Origin: Variovorax paradoxus EPS
GTDB taxonomy: Bacteria > Pseudomonadota > Gammaproteobacteria > Burkholderiales > Burkholderiaceae_C
Direction: 5' to 3'
DNA: 64,000 nucleotides
NCBI RefSeq assembly: GCF_000184745.1
Contig: NC_014931.1
Span: forward strand, 5,332,001 to 5,396,000
Under the pieces are notes generated by a model that saw only the letters and a program-made list of their open reading frames with translations, searched no databases and had not been told where the DNA came from. Numbering within the stretch: position 1 is the stretch's first letter; each line of letters begins with the position of its first letter. This document shows positions 27,784 through 35,089 of the stretch, piece by piece. Position numbers and translations under genes: made by a program.

Positions 27784-28761
27784 CTAGACGGAAGGACTGC
27801 TTCCCAGTTCGAGCCTTCTCTGGCTTCTCTTGCGGTATTCCTTGGGCGTGATGCCCTTGATCTCGAGAAACTTGCGATTGAAGTTCGACAGGTTGTTGAA
27901 GCCGACCTCATAGCAGATCGATACGACCTGCCGTTCGGTCTGCATCAACAGAAGGCATGCCTTTTTGATCCGAACCCGATTCAAATAATCCACGAATCCA
28001 TAACCGGTCGACCGGCGAAACAGCCGGCCGAAGCGGCCCGCATCCATGCCCAGTTCACTCGCGGCCTCCGCCGTGTTCATGTCTCCCGATGGATCGATGG
28101 CGATGCGGGCCGCGAGGTTGTTGATGGCCTTGATGTCGTTGCCGCCGCTGGCCTGCACGCCCGACAACAACCGGTAATCGGTGCATCGCGCGAGATCGGA
28201 GAGGAGCTCGCAGAACACGCTGAACCGCTTGAGTCCACGCGCGCGCTCGATGCCCTTCCAGTGCTTCTCGGCCGAGGCTGCCATGCCGAAGAACTCGATG
28301 CCGTATTGCGCACGCTTCAACAACTGAACCGCCTCGACGAACTCCGGAATCTTCCCGGCGGCCTCGAAGATCGGCTCTTGCGAAAAGTGGATGATCAGAT
28401 CGCGTTGCGGCACACCCTCCGGCGGCGCATCGAGCGAGCGCCAGTGGTGCGGAAGCTGGGGGCCGCACAGCACGAGGTGGCCGGGGTCGAAGGTGCCGAT
28501 CCAGTCGCCGACGAACGCTTCGCCCGAGGTGGCCGCGATGAGGTGAAGCTCGTATTCCTCATGGCAATGCCAGCGCGCCAGGGGTGAAGGAAAACCATGC
28601 GAATGACAGCGGATCAATCCGTCTTCTTCGGAGGGCTCGCAGCCCAGCGTGATCGCACGCGCGGGTTCGAGGTCGACTTCGGCCTCGGGCATCAAGCAGC
28701 CCGGCGATGCGCCATGCAAGCCCGTTGCCGAGCACAGGCTGCGTTCAGCGAATGCATCCAT
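27784..28761 (-). CDS. AraC-family transcriptional regulator
   Basis: 325 residues. The N-terminal half is a cupin-like ligand domain (HCHEEYELHLI around residues 65-75, then GTFDPGHLVLCGPQLPHHW). The C-terminal about 100 residues hold two helix-turn-helix units, with VVSICYEVGFNNLSNFNRKF and GITPKEYRKRSQ. It lies directly upstream of flp in the same direction and is a natural candidate regulator of the Tad locus (inference from position). Its own start is preceded by copy C of the shared promoter-like module, which overlaps the stop of the MarR gene above it. Confidence 0.88.
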   Translation of the reverse strand: MDAFAERSLCSATGLHGASPGCLMPEAEVDLEPARAITLGCEPSEEDGLIRCHSHGFPSPLARWHCHEEYELHLIAATSGEAFVGDWIGTFDPGHLVLCGPQLPHHWRSLDAPPEGVPQRDLIIHFSQEPIFEAAGKIPEFVEAVQLLKRAQYGIEFFGMAASAEKHWKGIERARGLKRFSVFCELLSDLARCTDYRLLSGVQASGGNDIKAINNLAARIAIDPSGDMNTAEAASELGMDAGRFGRLFRRSTGYGFVDYLNRVRIKKACLLLMQTERQVVSICYEVGFNNLSNFNRKFLEIKGITPKEYRKRSQRRLELGSSPSV

Positions 28762-28903
28762 CGGCGCCGTCCGCCAGTGCCGGGTTGGTGAGAAGAGCGG
28801 GCCGTGTCTTCATGGGAAATGAAAAGCGAAAAGCGCGAAGAGATGTCATGCAGTGCCAAGGTTGCAAATTGTTTGCAGGCACGCGCGCTTCCGACCAGTG
28901 CTC

Positions 28904-28938
28904 AAAATGAAATACAGCAACTCACTTTTCAGCGCAAC
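28904..28938 (-). promoter_or_regulatory. Shared promoter-like module, copy C (upstream of AraC gene)
   Basis: Minus strand: CTGAAA at 28932-28927, 17 bases with AGTGAGTTGCTG, CATTTT at 28909-28904. The -35-like box overlaps the TGA stop of the MarR gene (28931-28929). Downstream similarity to copies A and B continues to CTGCAAACAATTTG near 28866-28879. Confidence 0.6.
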
Positions 28939-29510
28939 TGAAGTGCCGGCATTCCCCAGCGCTGCGTTTCCGCCGCGGGCTGCATGCGCCGCACGGGTGG
29001 CGGCCGGTATTGCGGGGAGTCGGCGCCCTGCGCGTTCAGCTCACCCCCACGCGCTTCCAGACGCTGCAGGCAATCGAGAAAAACCTCGAGATGCGTTGCG
29101 TCGATGCCGTCGAGGAGATCGAGGTTCAGGCGCGCGAGGCGCGGCAGCAGATCGTCGAGGAGCTGCTGGCCCGAAGGGCTCAGGCGCACGTGCACGAGGC
29201 GGCGGTCATCGGTGTCCTGTCGCCGCTCCACCAGCTTCTTTTCGGAAAGACTGCGCAGGGCCAGCGAGGCGCTCGCGCGGTCCAGGTGCAGGCGCTCCGC
29301 GAATCGCGAAGCGGTGACTTCGCCGACCTGCGCGAGCACACCGAGCATTCCCAACTCGCGGCGCGTGATGCCGAAGCCGCCTTCGACCATGCGGGTGACC
29401 ATGGAGTTGCTCGCACGCGCCGCGCACCATATCCGGTAGAGCAGCAGGTCATCCAGTGAACGGGGGGTGCGCAAGGCAACCGTGTCGGGGAAATCGCGCA
29501 TAAGAGTCAT
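28929..29510 (-). CDS. MarR-family transcriptional regulator (paralogue 3 of 3)
   Basis: 193 residues from ATG 29510, chosen because it overlaps the LysR stop as ATGA; ATG 29501 is possible. The winged helix has SRFAERLHLDRASASLALRS and the wing ERRQDTDDRRLVHVRLSPSG. It shares RSLDDLLLYRIW and VEGGFGITRRELGMLG with the genes at 6253 and 10414. It is the last gene of a three-regulator run (receiver-like, LysR, MarR). Ligand unknown. Confidence 0.85.
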   Translation of the reverse strand: MTLMRDFPDTVALRTPRSLDDLLLYRIWCAARASNSMVTRMVEGGFGITRRELGMLGVLAQVGEVTASRFAERLHLDRASASLALRSLSEKKLVERRQDTDDRRLVHVRLSPSGQQLLDDLLPRLARLNLDLLDGIDATHLEVFLDCLQRLEARGGELNAQGADSPQYRPPPVRRMQPAAETQRWGMPALQLR

Positions 29511-30490
29511 AAGGGTTGGGACCAAACATTTCCTGCAGACGCGGATGCCGGGGCAACCGCCTTCGCATCGCCGCCGTTCATCCGCCGGACCGCCTCGCCC
29601 AGCAGCCTGCGGAACCAGACCAGGCCCGAGTCGTGCGTGCGGCTGCGATGCCACTGCATCGCCAACTGCATCCTCGGCATCGAGACAGGCAACGGCAACA
29701 GCGTCACAGGCAAGGCACCTTGCGCAAATTGCGCGAGCCGCCTTTGCACCGTCGCCACGTATTCGGTGCCGACGACAGCGAACGGCGCCGACACGAAGCT
29801 GAATGTCTTGATGCCGACGCGACGGGTGACGCCGTGGTGCTCCATGAACCAGCTCACGAACGGCGTCCGGTCGACCCCCGAGGGTTGTGTCACCACATGG
29901 TCGGCGGCCATGTACCGCGCCACGGTCATGGCGCCGGGTTCCGCCAGAGGGCTGTCGTTGCACACCACGCAGCAGAACTCTTCCTCGAACAGGATCTCGG
30001 TGGGGTGCTCGCGCGAACAGTAGTTGTGCGGGCAGATCAACAGGTCCGCTTCCCCGCCTTCGAGGGCACGGTGCGGGCGGTCCAGCTGCGGCAACGGAGC
30101 GAACTGAAAGCGCACGCTGCTCGATTGCTGGCGCACCAGCGCGAGCAGGTGCGGCATCAGCGTCACGAGCGTGTAGTCGGAGGCCAGGAGGCGGAATTCG
30201 CGGTCGGACTTCGCGGCGTCGAACTGCGGCTGCGTCACGACCACGGTGTCCAGGCGACCCAGGATGTCGTGCACGTCTTCCTTCAAGGTCTGCGCCCGCG
30301 GCGTGAGTTCCATGCCACGGCCGACCTGAACCAGCAGCGGGTCGCCGAAGTACGTCCGCAGGCGCCCCAGCGCACTGCTCATCGTGGACTGGCTCACATG
30401 CAGGCGCTCGGCCGCGCGACTGACGTTGCGCTCGGCGAGCATCGCATCGAGCGACACCAGCAGGTTCAGGTCAAGTTTGTTGAAACGCAT
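29507..30490 (-). CDS. NodD-like LysR-family regulator
   Basis: 327 residues. The start MRFNKLDLNLLVSLDAMLAE and the helix-turn-helix region ERNVSRAAERLHVSQSTMSS are the hallmark of the NodD/NahR branch of LysR regulators. The substrate domain is complete (DREFRLLASDYTLVTLMPHL; EEFCCVVCNDSPLAE). It is related to the tandem pair at 31654-33585 but more distant. It begins 41 bases after the receiver-like gene and its stop overlaps the MarR start, so the three are probably one transcript. Confidence 0.88.
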   Translation of the reverse strand: MRFNKLDLNLLVSLDAMLAERNVSRAAERLHVSQSTMSSALGRLRTYFGDPLLVQVGRGMELTPRAQTLKEDVHDILGRLDTVVVTQPQFDAAKSDREFRLLASDYTLVTLMPHLLALVRQQSSSVRFQFAPLPQLDRPHRALEGGEADLLICPHNYCSREHPTEILFEEEFCCVVCNDSPLAEPGAMTVARYMAADHVVTQPSGVDRTPFVSWFMEHHGVTRRVGIKTFSFVSAPFAVVGTEYVATVQRRLAQFAQGALPVTLLPLPVSMPRMQLAMQWHRSRTHDSGLVWFRRLLGEAVRRMNGGDAKAVAPASASAGNVWSQPL

Positions 30491-30531
30491 CGTTCACAAG
30501 GAGGATCGGCGGGCACGCGTCCTGCGCACCG

Positions 30532-31221
30532 TCATGGCGAACCCAGACCGAATCGGCGGACCAGTCCGCCGATGAGGCCGGGCCCGGGATTCGGGCTTTC
30601 TGTTTGCGGCTGCGGCGCCGCCGGCAACTTCGGCGCGTCGGGCGGCGTGTCGCCCATCTGCACGTCCAGCACGCCTGCATTGCGCAGCACCTGCAGGAAC
30701 CCGACGCAACGAGAAACGGACTGCCCGCTGCGTTCGGCCATTTCGCTCACGCTCATCTGGCGCTGCCAGAGCAGGTTGGCCATCCGGTCGTTGTCCTCGT
30801 TGCGCCCCATGAGCGCAACCGGAGGCCAGCGGCGAAGCATGAAGCGCGCGGAGTCGAGCAGCTCCTGCGACAGGGCCGACTCCAGCTTGACCGCGCCCGC
30901 CCACCGTCGCGCCTCGACCAGTTCCCGTCCCGTGTTCGAGAGCCACTGCTGAAGCTTCTCGGCGCGGATGGGACGCTCCAGCGTGTTCGCCATGCCTTCC
31001 GAATGCAGGCGCGTGACGGTCAGCACCGCGGGCGCCATCTGTTCGACCTCTGCCAGGTGGTCTTCGATCAGGGTGCCATCGACGAGCAGCGCGTCGAACG
31101 GCGGCTCGTCGACCAGCTTCCACGGGAACGAGCCGTTCTGCGCGGACAGCCGGACGATCGTCTGGACGACGACGATTTCGACGGCCGGCAACCTGAACAG
31201 GCCGAGCCTCAACCTGGGCAT
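30532..31221 (-). CDS. Receiver-like regulator of unknown family
   Basis: 229 residues, ATG 31221 with GAAGG upstream. Residues 1-100 look like a degenerate receiver fold: FDALLVDGT resembles the beta-3 strand with its Asp, VLTVTRLHSEG beta-4, and LERPIRAEKLQQWL the beta-5/alpha-5 region with Arg-Pro instead of Lys-Pro. Residues 145-185 (WQRQMSVSEMAERSGQSVSR) look like a helix-turn-helix. The C-terminus is Pro-rich and ends GLIGGLVRRFGLG. Function unknown. It heads the operon with the NodD-like LysR and MarR genes. Confidence 0.55.
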   Translation of the reverse strand: MPRLRLGLFRLPAVEIVVVQTIVRLSAQNGSFPWKLVDEPPFDALLVDGTLIEDHLAEVEQMAPAVLTVTRLHSEGMANTLERPIRAEKLQQWLSNTGRELVEARRWAGAVKLESALSQELLDSARFMLRRWPPVALMGRNEDNDRMANLLWQRQMSVSEMAERSGQSVSRCVGFLQVLRNAGVLDVQMGDTPPDAPKLPAAPQPQTESPNPGPGLIGGLVRRFGLGSP

Positions 31222-31653
31222 CTGTTGCCTTCGAAATGCATGGGGCTAGCGATCACTTGTTGTTCTTCGTTGTGCAATGAAATGATTTCCGGATGGCTTC
31301 CATGCGCCGGCGGTGTCGCACGACGCAGCGGCCATCGGAGCGAGCGCCACCGGGGCGCACGCCGGCCTCAGCCGGGAAACAGGGGCTCTGGTTCAGAAGA
31401 GCCGGTACCGCCTGCTATGTCGACCATCGATTCGCGAAGAGGGCGACATGAGGGAAAGACAGCATGCGAGAAAATGTGAAACAAACGGTAATGCAACAAA
31501 GTGGCGAAGCATAGGAGGCCGGGATGTATACGCAAAATTGTTTCGCTCGATACCTCGTATCGATTCTGGAGATACCCCAGAATCAATTTGGAGACGCTTT
31601 TCAGCCAAACCCGCATAACGGGCAAGGTGTATCGATCCACTAGGAGAAAAACC
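31222..31653. other. Divergent intergenic region with nod-box-like repeat
   Basis: 432 bases between the receiver-like gene (minus) and the first tandem LysR gene (plus). It contains repeat copy 1 (31489-31577) with its ATC-N9-GAT motif. No convincing gene. Confidence 0.5.
31489..31577 (+). repeat. Imperfect direct repeat, copy 1, with ATC-N9-GAT motif
   Basis: Begins TAATGCAACAAAGTGGCGAA and ends GGAGATACC, and matches 34196-34283 over its length with scattered changes. It contains ATC at 31559-31561, nine bases, and GAT at 31571-31573, the nod-box half-site pattern bound by NodD-type LysR proteins. The CGATAC/GTATCG inverted repeat at 31549-31563 overlaps it. It lies 80-165 bases before the LysR ATG at 31654. 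Confidence 0.7.
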
Positions 31654-32595
31654 ATGCGATTTCAAAAGCTGGACCTGAATCTGCTGGTGGCCCTGGATGC
31701 ACTTTTGCGGGAGCGCAGCATCAGCAGAGCGGCCGAAAACATGCACCTGAGCCAGTCCGCGATGAGCAGTGCGCTGGCGCGGCTGCGGGCTTATTTCGAG
31801 GACGACCTGCTGATTTCCGTAGGTCGCAAGCTCGAACTCACCAGCCGGGCCGAGGTGCTGAAGGAGGCCGTGCGCGACGTCCTCATGCGCGTGGACACCA
31901 GCATCGCCACCGCGCCGGAGTTCGATCCGTCGGAATCGGACCGCAAGTTCCAGCTCGCCGTCTCCGACTACACCGCGGCCACGCTCATACCTCACTTGCT
32001 CGCGCTGGCCGAGAAGCAATCCCGCACCGTGCGCTTCGACTTGATCCCGGTGCCGGGCCGGCCGCAGCGCGCCCTGGAGAGCGGCGATGCGGACCTCATG
32101 GTCATCTCGCGCCCCTATGCCTTGCCGGACCATCCCACCGAGACGCTCTATGAGGAGGAGCTTTGCTGCCTGGTGTGCAACGACAGCAGCTTTGCGCGAT
32201 CCGGCGAACTGACGCTCGCGCAATACGAAGCGGCCGGCCATGTCGCGGTGCAGCCCCCGGCCATGGACAAGCCGACCCTGGAGAGCTGGTTCAAGGATCG
32301 CTATGTGCAGGCGAAGCACATCGAGGTCACCACCTTCAGCTTCGTGAGCGCGCCCTATCTCGTCGTGGGCACCGACCGGATCGCGATCATGCATGCCAGG
32401 CTCGCGCGGCTGGTCGGCAAGGGGCTGCCGGTCACGCTGTTCGCGCTGCCGGCACCGGCGCTCGTCCTGGAGCAGGTGCAGCAATGGCACAGGCACCGCA
32501 CCCGGGACCCGGGGCTGGTCTGGGTGCGCGGACTGCTTCATGCGGCCGCTGCGCGCATGGATGCCGCCGAACCCGACCAGAGCCTCGCGGATTGA
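31654..32595 (+). CDS. NodD-like LysR-family regulator, tandem copy 1
   Basis: 313 residues from ATG 31654 with TAGGAG 9 bases upstream; the frame upstream is not LysR-like. The start MRFQKLDLNLLVALDALLRE and HTH region ERSISRAAENMHLSQSAMSS place it in the NodD/NahR group. Most residues match the next gene: shared blocks include ALARLRAYF/TYF, VGRKLELTSRAE, LKEAVRDVLMRVD and QQWHRHRTRDPGL. The 88-base repeat with a nod-box-like motif lies upstream, suggesting autoregulation. No enzyme operon is adjacent. Confidence 0.9.
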   Translation: MRFQKLDLNLLVALDALLRERSISRAAENMHLSQSAMSSALARLRAYFEDDLLISVGRKLELTSRAEVLKEAVRDVLMRVDTSIATAPEFDPSESDRKFQLAVSDYTAATLIPHLLALAEKQSRTVRFDLIPVPGRPQRALESGDADLMVISRPYALPDHPTETLYEEELCCLVCNDSSFARSGELTLAQYEAAGHVAVQPPAMDKPTLESWFKDRYVQAKHIEVTTFSFVSAPYLVVGTDRIAIMHARLARLVGKGLPVTLFALPAPALVLEQVQQWHRHRTRDPGLVWVRGLLHAAAARMDAAEPDQSLAD

Positions 32596-32646
32596 CCGCA
32601 TCGCGCGGCGGCTGGCGCCATTGAATTCCGGAGGAGAACAACAACC

Positions 32647-33585
32647 ATGCGATTTCAGAACCTGGACCTGAACCTGCTGGTCGCCCTCGATGTGCTGCTC
32701 AGGGAATGCAGCATCAGCCGGGCGGCGGAACAGCTGCACATGAGCCAGCCTGCAATGAGCAGTGCGCTCGCGCGGCTGCGGACCTATTTCGGCGACGAGC
32801 TGCTGGTGCCCGTGGGCCGCAAGCTCGAACTCACCAGCCGGGCGGAGAGCTTGAAGGAAGCCGTGCGCGACGTGCTCATGCGCGTGGACAACGCCATCGC
32901 AGCCGCTCCGGAGTTCAATCCGGCGGAGTCGGACCGCAAGTTCCAGCTGATCGCTTCCGACTACACGGCCGTCACCCTGCTCCCCCATGTGCTCGCGCTG
33001 GCCCAGAAGCAATCCCGCACCGTGCGTTTCGATCTGATCCCGCTGCTGGACCGGCCCCAGCGTGCTCTGGAGAGCGGCGATGCGGACCTCATGGTGATCC
33101 CTCGCACCTACGCCTGGCCGGACCATCCCACCGAGCTGCTGTTCGAGGAAGCCTTCTGCTGCGTGGTCTGCAACGACAGCAGCTTTGCGCGCTCCGGCGC
33201 GTTGACGGCCAAGCAGTACGAAACGGCCGGCCATGTCGCGGTGCAGCCGCCGGCAATGGACAAGCCGACGCTCGAGACCTGGTTCAGGCAGCGCTATCTC
33301 AAGGCGAGGCGCGTCGAGGCCACGACCTTCAGCTTCGTGGGCGCTCCGTATCTTTTGGTGGGCACCGACCGCATTGCAACCATGCACGTGAGGCTCGCCC
33401 GTATCGCCCGCAAGTCGCTGCCGCTCACGCTGTTCCCGCTGCCCACGCCGATGCCCCCGATGGAACAGATGCAACAGTGGCACAGGCATCGCACCCGGGA
33501 CCCGGGGCTGATCTGGCTGCGCGGGTTGATGCATGAAGCCGTCCTGCGCATGGATGCCGGAGCAGACCAGAACCCGCCGGATTGA
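32647..33585 (+). CDS. NodD-like LysR-family regulator, tandem copy 2
   Basis: 312 residues, ATG 32647 preceded by GGAGGAG. It starts 51 bases after copy 1 and is clearly its duplicate along the whole length. Differences cluster in the substrate domain (for example PVPGRPQRALES in copy 1, PLLDRPQRALES here) and at the C-terminus, so the ligands may differ. It has no upstream 88-base repeat of its own and probably shares the copy 1 transcript. It converges on the small secreted protein with a 9-base gap. Confidence 0.9.
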   Translation: MRFQNLDLNLLVALDVLLRECSISRAAEQLHMSQPAMSSALARLRTYFGDELLVPVGRKLELTSRAESLKEAVRDVLMRVDNAIAAAPEFNPAESDRKFQLIASDYTAVTLLPHVLALAQKQSRTVRFDLIPLLDRPQRALESGDADLMVIPRTYAWPDHPTELLFEEAFCCVVCNDSSFARSGALTAKQYETAGHVAVQPPAMDKPTLETWFRQRYLKARRVEATTFSFVGAPYLLVGTDRIATMHVRLARIARKSLPLTLFPLPTPMPPMEQMQQWHRHRTRDPGLIWLRGLMHEAVLRMDAGADQNPPD

Positions 33586-33594
33586 ACGCACCGA

Positions 33595-34158
33595 TCAGCG
33601 GCTCGCGTACGGCAGCGACGAGTGGTGCACGACGATGCGCAGCTTGCCCGCATCGTCCTTCACGAAGCTCCAGGTCTTGTCGACCGTGGTGACCTTGCCG
33701 TCCGGGCCGGTGAACATCACGTTGCCCATCGTGCTGGCCGTGTCGCGGTGGATGAGCACCGCGCTGTTCTGGATCTCGCACTTGGTCCAGCCCTTCAGCG
33801 CAAAGCCCGTGTCGTTCGGGAAGGCCGGGTTGCCGCCGACGAAGTACGCCAGTGCGCCATCGCGGGCGGTGCGGAAGGTCTGCGGCGACGCTGCCAGCGT
33901 GGGCTTGAACAGCACCGCGCCCGACTGGTAGGCATACGCGCTGTCGATGACCTTCTCGGCGAGCGCCTTGGCCGCTTCCTGGCCGCCGCTTGCGTTGGCG
34001 GCGCTGATGTCGACCAACGCCTTGCACCAGGCCTTCTGGGCCACCAGGACTTCGGTCTCGGTGATGCTGTGGTCGATGTCCTTCTGCCTGGCTGCGGCCG
34101 GCAGGACCGCGCCCCCGATCAAAAGGCTGGCGATGGCGACTTGCGTGAACTTCTTCAT
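33595..34158 (-). CDS. Small secreted protein with predicted NTF2-like fold
   Basis: 187 residues. The Sec signal peptide is clear (residues 1-23, ending PAAAR). The mature part has DHSITETEVLVAQKAWCKAL, then YAYQSGAVLFKPTLAASPQT, AYFVGGNPAFPNDTGFALKG and a terminal VVHHSSLPY. I recall similar proteins in marine and soil proteobacteria that databases sometimes label phosphoribosyl-AMP cyclohydrolase; the sequence has no HisI zinc motif, so that label looks wrong. The alternation of strands and the KTWSFVKDDAGKLRI block suggest an NTF2/SnoaL-like barrel. Repeat copy 2 with a nod-box-like motif lies upstream of its start. Confidence 0.7.
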   Translation of the reverse strand: MKKFTQVAIASLLIGGAVLPAAARQKDIDHSITETEVLVAQKAWCKALVDISAANASGGQEAAKALAEKVIDSAYAYQSGAVLFKPTLAASPQTFRTARDGALAYFVGGNPAFPNDTGFALKGWTKCEIQNSAVLIHRDTASTMGNVMFTGPDGKVTTVDKTWSFVKDDAGKLRIVVHHSSLPYASR

Positions 34159-34195
34159 TTTTCGATTCCGTCGAGAGTGGTTGGAGTAATCGGAC

Positions 34196-34283
34196 TAATG
34201 CAACAAAGTGGCGAAGCATGGGTGAACGGCCTGCATACGCAAAGCCGTTCTCCTCGATACCTCCCATCGATACAGGAGATACC
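34196..34283 (+). repeat. Imperfect direct repeat, copy 2, with ATC-N9-GAT motif
   Basis: Matches 31489-31577 from TAATGCAACAAAGTGGCGAA to GGAGATACC. ATC lies at 34266-34268 and GAT at 34278-34280, nine bases apart as in copy 1. Relative to the secreted-protein gene (ATG 34158, minus) it is in the upstream region; no LysR gene follows it on the plus strand. A third partial TAATGCAACAAA stands at 38408 upstream of the autotransporter. Confidence 0.7.
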
Positions 34284-34440
34284 TGAACCGAGAACTCGAT
34301 TGCATCAGCGCCAGATGCACCCGGCATGAAGCACGCATTAACCGGTGCTGAGCGAAAGATGAATACGGCATGAACAAACGCCGCCTGCGCCGATGCAGTG
34401 AAGCAGGGAAGCAGGGAAGCGGCGTTCCCCTCGGCGCGAA

Positions 34441-34460
34441 CTGATGAATTAGGTCAACAA
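34441..34460 (+). promoter_or_regulatory. Conserved ATTAGGTCAAC leader motif, site 1
   Basis: TGATGAATTAGGTCAAC stands about 60 bases before the MarR-like ATG at 34520. The same string with one change (TGATGGATTAGGTCAAC) is found about 50-70 bases before the start of the OmpR-type regulator at 40473, in the same orientation relative to the gene. Probably an operator; the protein is unknown. Confidence 0.5.
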
Positions 34461-34519
34461 CCGGCCTCGTGAATAAAAAAGGGGATGACGGCGCCGTCGG
34501 GCGCTGACCTGGAGAACCC

Positions 34520-34951
34520 ATGCAATCTGCTGCATCCCCGCTTCCTCTTCAAACCGTGCCGAGCGAATTTCGATTTCGCAGCCAGGCCGCACCACCGAAG
34601 AGCCCGCTTCAGCCGGCCACCATCGAATACTCGCTGCTGATGCTGGTGCTGGTGAACGCCAGCCAGGAGGTCACGCCCCCCTCGCTGGCCAAGGCACTCG
34701 GCATCTCGATGCCCCGCCTGGATTTCAGCGCCGATCGGCTCGAAGCGCGCGGCCTTCTGCGCCGGGATCTCGATGCAGCGGACAGCGAGTCCGGCCGCAT
34801 CCACCTCACGGCCAAGGGGCGCGAATTGGTGCACAAGACCGAAGCGGTCGCAGCCAGCATGGACACCGGACGACCGGCGCCCATGAGCCTCGCGGAACGC
34901 GCGCTGCTGTCCGAACTGCTGGAGCGCATGGACGAACGCGGTCCGCGCTGA
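34520..34951 (+). CDS. Small MarR-like winged-helix regulator
   Basis: 143 residues, ATG 34520 with CTGGAG upstream. After a flexible 35-residue N-terminus comes a single winged helix: PATIEYSLLMLVLVNASQEV, PPSLAKALGISMPRLDFSAD, LEARGLLRRDLDAADSESGR and IHLTAKGRELVHK. It is shorter than the three MarR paralogues and not closely related to them. It is followed by the convergent autotransporter gene. Confidence 0.7.
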   Translation: MQSAASPLPLQTVPSEFRFRSQAAPPKSPLQPATIEYSLLMLVLVNASQEVTPPSLAKALGISMPRLDFSADRLEARGLLRRDLDAADSESGRIHLTAKGRELVHKTEAVAASMDTGRPAPMSLAERALLSELLERMDERGPR

Positions 34952-35089
34952 GGCGCTCGCTGCGCGTCGATGCGCAGCGATGCGCATCGGGTCAGGGGCA
35001 CGGTCTTCGGCTTGGCGGACACGACACGGCTTGTCGCGAATTCGCGCACGTACCGCACCGCACCCGCGTCCGCACCTCACCACTGCACC

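Larger units (their letters stand above)
34159..34519. other. Intergenic region between secreted-protein and MarR-like genes
   Basis: 361 bases holding the leaders of both divergent genes: repeat copy 2 (34196-34283) and the ATTAGGTCAAC motif (34441-34460). No gene is supported. Confidence 0.5.
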
